Below, one piece after another: positions 62,896 through 64,000 of a stretch of 64,000 bases of DNA (its first letter is position 1; the number at the start of each line of letters is the position of its first letter). Under the pieces are notes generated by a model, which saw only the letters and a list, made by a program, of their open reading frames with translations, made no database searches and was not told where the DNA came from. The position numbers and the translations under genes are program-made. Source of the stretch: Marinirhabdus gelatinilytica (GTDB lineage: Bacteria; Bacteroidota; Bacteroidia; Flavobacteriales; Flavobacteriaceae); NCBI RefSeq assembly GCF_003353425.1, contig NZ_QRAO01000001.1, positions 62,001 to 126,000 of the forward strand, read 5' to 3'.

Positions 62896-64000
62896 ATGAA
62901 AAAAAACGTACTCCTCTTTTTCTCAATAATTGCTGTAACGGTTTCGTTTGCCCAGATAACGGTAGATGAAACCCTTACAACACAACAATTGGTTGAAGAT
63001 ATTTTAATTAACAGCCCATGTGCAGAAGTATCAAACTTTTCACAGAGCACCGGAACAGATTTTGGACAGGGCAACGGAATTGGCGCTTTTAACGCCAATG
63101 GATCTACTTTCCCTTTTAATGAAGGGGTTATATTGAGTTCTGGGTTTATAAGTAATGCCCCAGGACCTAACAACTCACTACACAGTGATGGAACATTTAC
63201 GTGGCCTGGCGATGCAGACCTAGAAGCAAACACAACTGCAACCAGTACCAACAATGCCTCTTGGATCCAGTTCGATTTTGTACCCTTTTTGGAAGAAATC
63301 AGCTTTAACTTCATTATGGCTTCTGAAGAATACAACCAAAATTTTGAATGTTCCTTTTCAGATGCATTCGCATTTATCCTTACTGACCAAACAACCGGAA
63401 CAGTACAAAACTTGGCCGTATTACCAGGCACTACCACACCCATTGAAGTAACCAATATTCGGTACGAGGTTAGTGGGCAATGTCCCGCAATAAACGAGCA
63501 GTTTTTTGGGCAATACAATTTCCAACCTATTGCAAATCCTTTAGCACCTTCTATTCCAGCAGCAGATTCCCCCATAGATTTCAATGGCCAGACTGTTTCT
63601 CTTACGGCAGTGGGAACCGTTACGCCAGGAAATGATTACACTATAAAACTGGTCGTAGCAGATGAGACAGATACCGCTTACGATATCTCAGTATATCTCG
63701 AAGCCGGTAGTTTTGACCTTGGTAACGTGAACCTTGGGGACGACATTACACTTGGAGATCCTGAAGCACAATGCGAAGGAGATATTTTAACTTTAGATTC
63801 AATGATAGATCCTGCCGATGCTACATTCAAGTGGTTTGCAGATGGAACTGAAATCATTGGTGAAACAGGACCTACACTGGATGTATCCATTACGGCGCTC
63901 TATGCCGTTGAAGTAACCTACACCCAAGGGAGCAATTGTGTTGCTACCGACGAAATCTTGGTTGAGTTTTTCGCACCCCCAGCTTTCGATTTAGGAGCAG
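62896..64000 (+). CDS. Choice-of-anchor L domain protein (partial, runs off the window)
   Basis: 368 codons are present, with an ATG at 62896, six bp after the previous stop, and the frame open to 64000. Signal peptide MKKNVLLFFSIIAVTVSFAQ, then ITVDETLTTQQLVEDILINSP, the start of a choice-of-anchor L domain (GIGAFNANGSTFPFNEGVILSSG, IQFDFVPFLEEISFNFIMASEEY). The region then becomes Ig/PKD-like (NLGDDITLGDPEAQCEGD, WFADGTEI). Flavobacterial proteins of this kind usually end in a type B sorting domain; that end is outside. Likely cotranscribed with the preceding T9SS gene as an adhesin pair. Confidence 0.85.
   Translation, partial: MKKNVLLFFSIIAVTVSFAQITVDETLTTQQLVEDILINSPCAEVSNFSQSTGTDFGQGNGIGAFNANGSTFPFNEGVILSSGFISNAPGPNNSLHSDGTFTWPGDADLEANTTATSTNNASWIQFDFVPFLEEISFNFIMASEEYNQNFECSFSDAFAFILTDQTTGTVQNLAVLPGTTTPIEVTNIRYEVSGQCPAINEQFFGQYNFQPIANPLAPSIPAADSPIDFNGQTVSLTAVGTVTPGNDYTIKLVVADETDTAYDISVYLEAGSFDLGNVNLGDDITLGDPEAQCEGDILTLDSMIDPADATFKWFADGTEIIGETGPTLDVSITALYAVEVTYTQGSNCVATDEILVEFFAPPAFDLGA

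Overview
The window comes from a chromosome of the family Flavobacteriaceae (phylum Bacteroidota), most likely a marine species. Four things point there: secreted proteins ending in type IX secretion (T9SS) type A or type B sorting domains; lipoproteins with an acidic patch just after the lipid-bearing Cys; -7 boxes of the TANNTTTG kind; and family-typical genes (bacterial geranylgeranylglyceryl phosphate synthase, DUF2480, DUF3078, L21 with a C-terminal extension). The genus cannot be fixed from the sequence. No tRNA, rRNA, CRISPR array, prophage or complete insertion sequence was seen.

Layout. 1-6.2 kb: end of rplU and rpmA, a small membrane/SH3 pair, a transglutaminase-like exported protein, ahcY, then a phosphopantetheinyl transferase and a GGGP synthase. 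6.3-18.8 kb: a giant outer-membrane protein, a T9SS-secreted GEVED protein, glycyl-tRNA synthetase, a coiled-coil membrane protein, a ComF-type phosphoribosyltransferase, an Ig-like lipoprotein and an omega-amidase. 18.9-25.8 kb: ankyrin protein plus katG, a methionine-type aminotransferase (likely metabolic partner of the omega-amidase), a TPR hybrid histidine kinase and a Vsr-like nuclease. 25.9-29.9 kb: sdhC-sdhA-sdhB with a decayed four-helix-bundle (S23-like) gene inserted between sdhA and sdhB. 30-35.6 kb: a T9SS protein, a BNR/sortilin-like propeller and an Xaa-Pro aminopeptidase. 35.6-37.4 kb: an AT-rich accessory patch with small membrane or lipoprotein genes and a long fold-back repeat. 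37.4-41.1 kb: brnQ, an alpha/beta hydrolase, two tandem small Cys/His proteins and thiL.

41.2-47.9 kb is the most interesting part. Two paralogous choice-of-anchor-B beta-propellers (one lipoprotein, one T9SS-secreted) are followed by a seven-repeat lipoprotein, MbnP and the di-heme MbnH. The four lipoproteins carry surface-export-like acidic signals, and both propellers keep six histidines at roughly blade-length intervals. This looks like a cell-surface metal (copper) handling or oxidative-modification system whose propeller components have no assigned role.

48-56 kb is a complete SUF iron-sulfur assembly cluster (A-type carrier, sufB, lipoprotein, sufC, sufD, sufS, META lipoprotein, sufE, sufT, DUF2480). 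It contains a 153-bp tandem duplication that copied the tail of sufT and a strong palindrome. 56-64 kb holds a DUF3078 protein, hflX, an endonuclease/exonuclease/phosphatase-family protein, a T9SS type B adhesin-like protein and the start of a choice-of-anchor-L protein that runs off the window.
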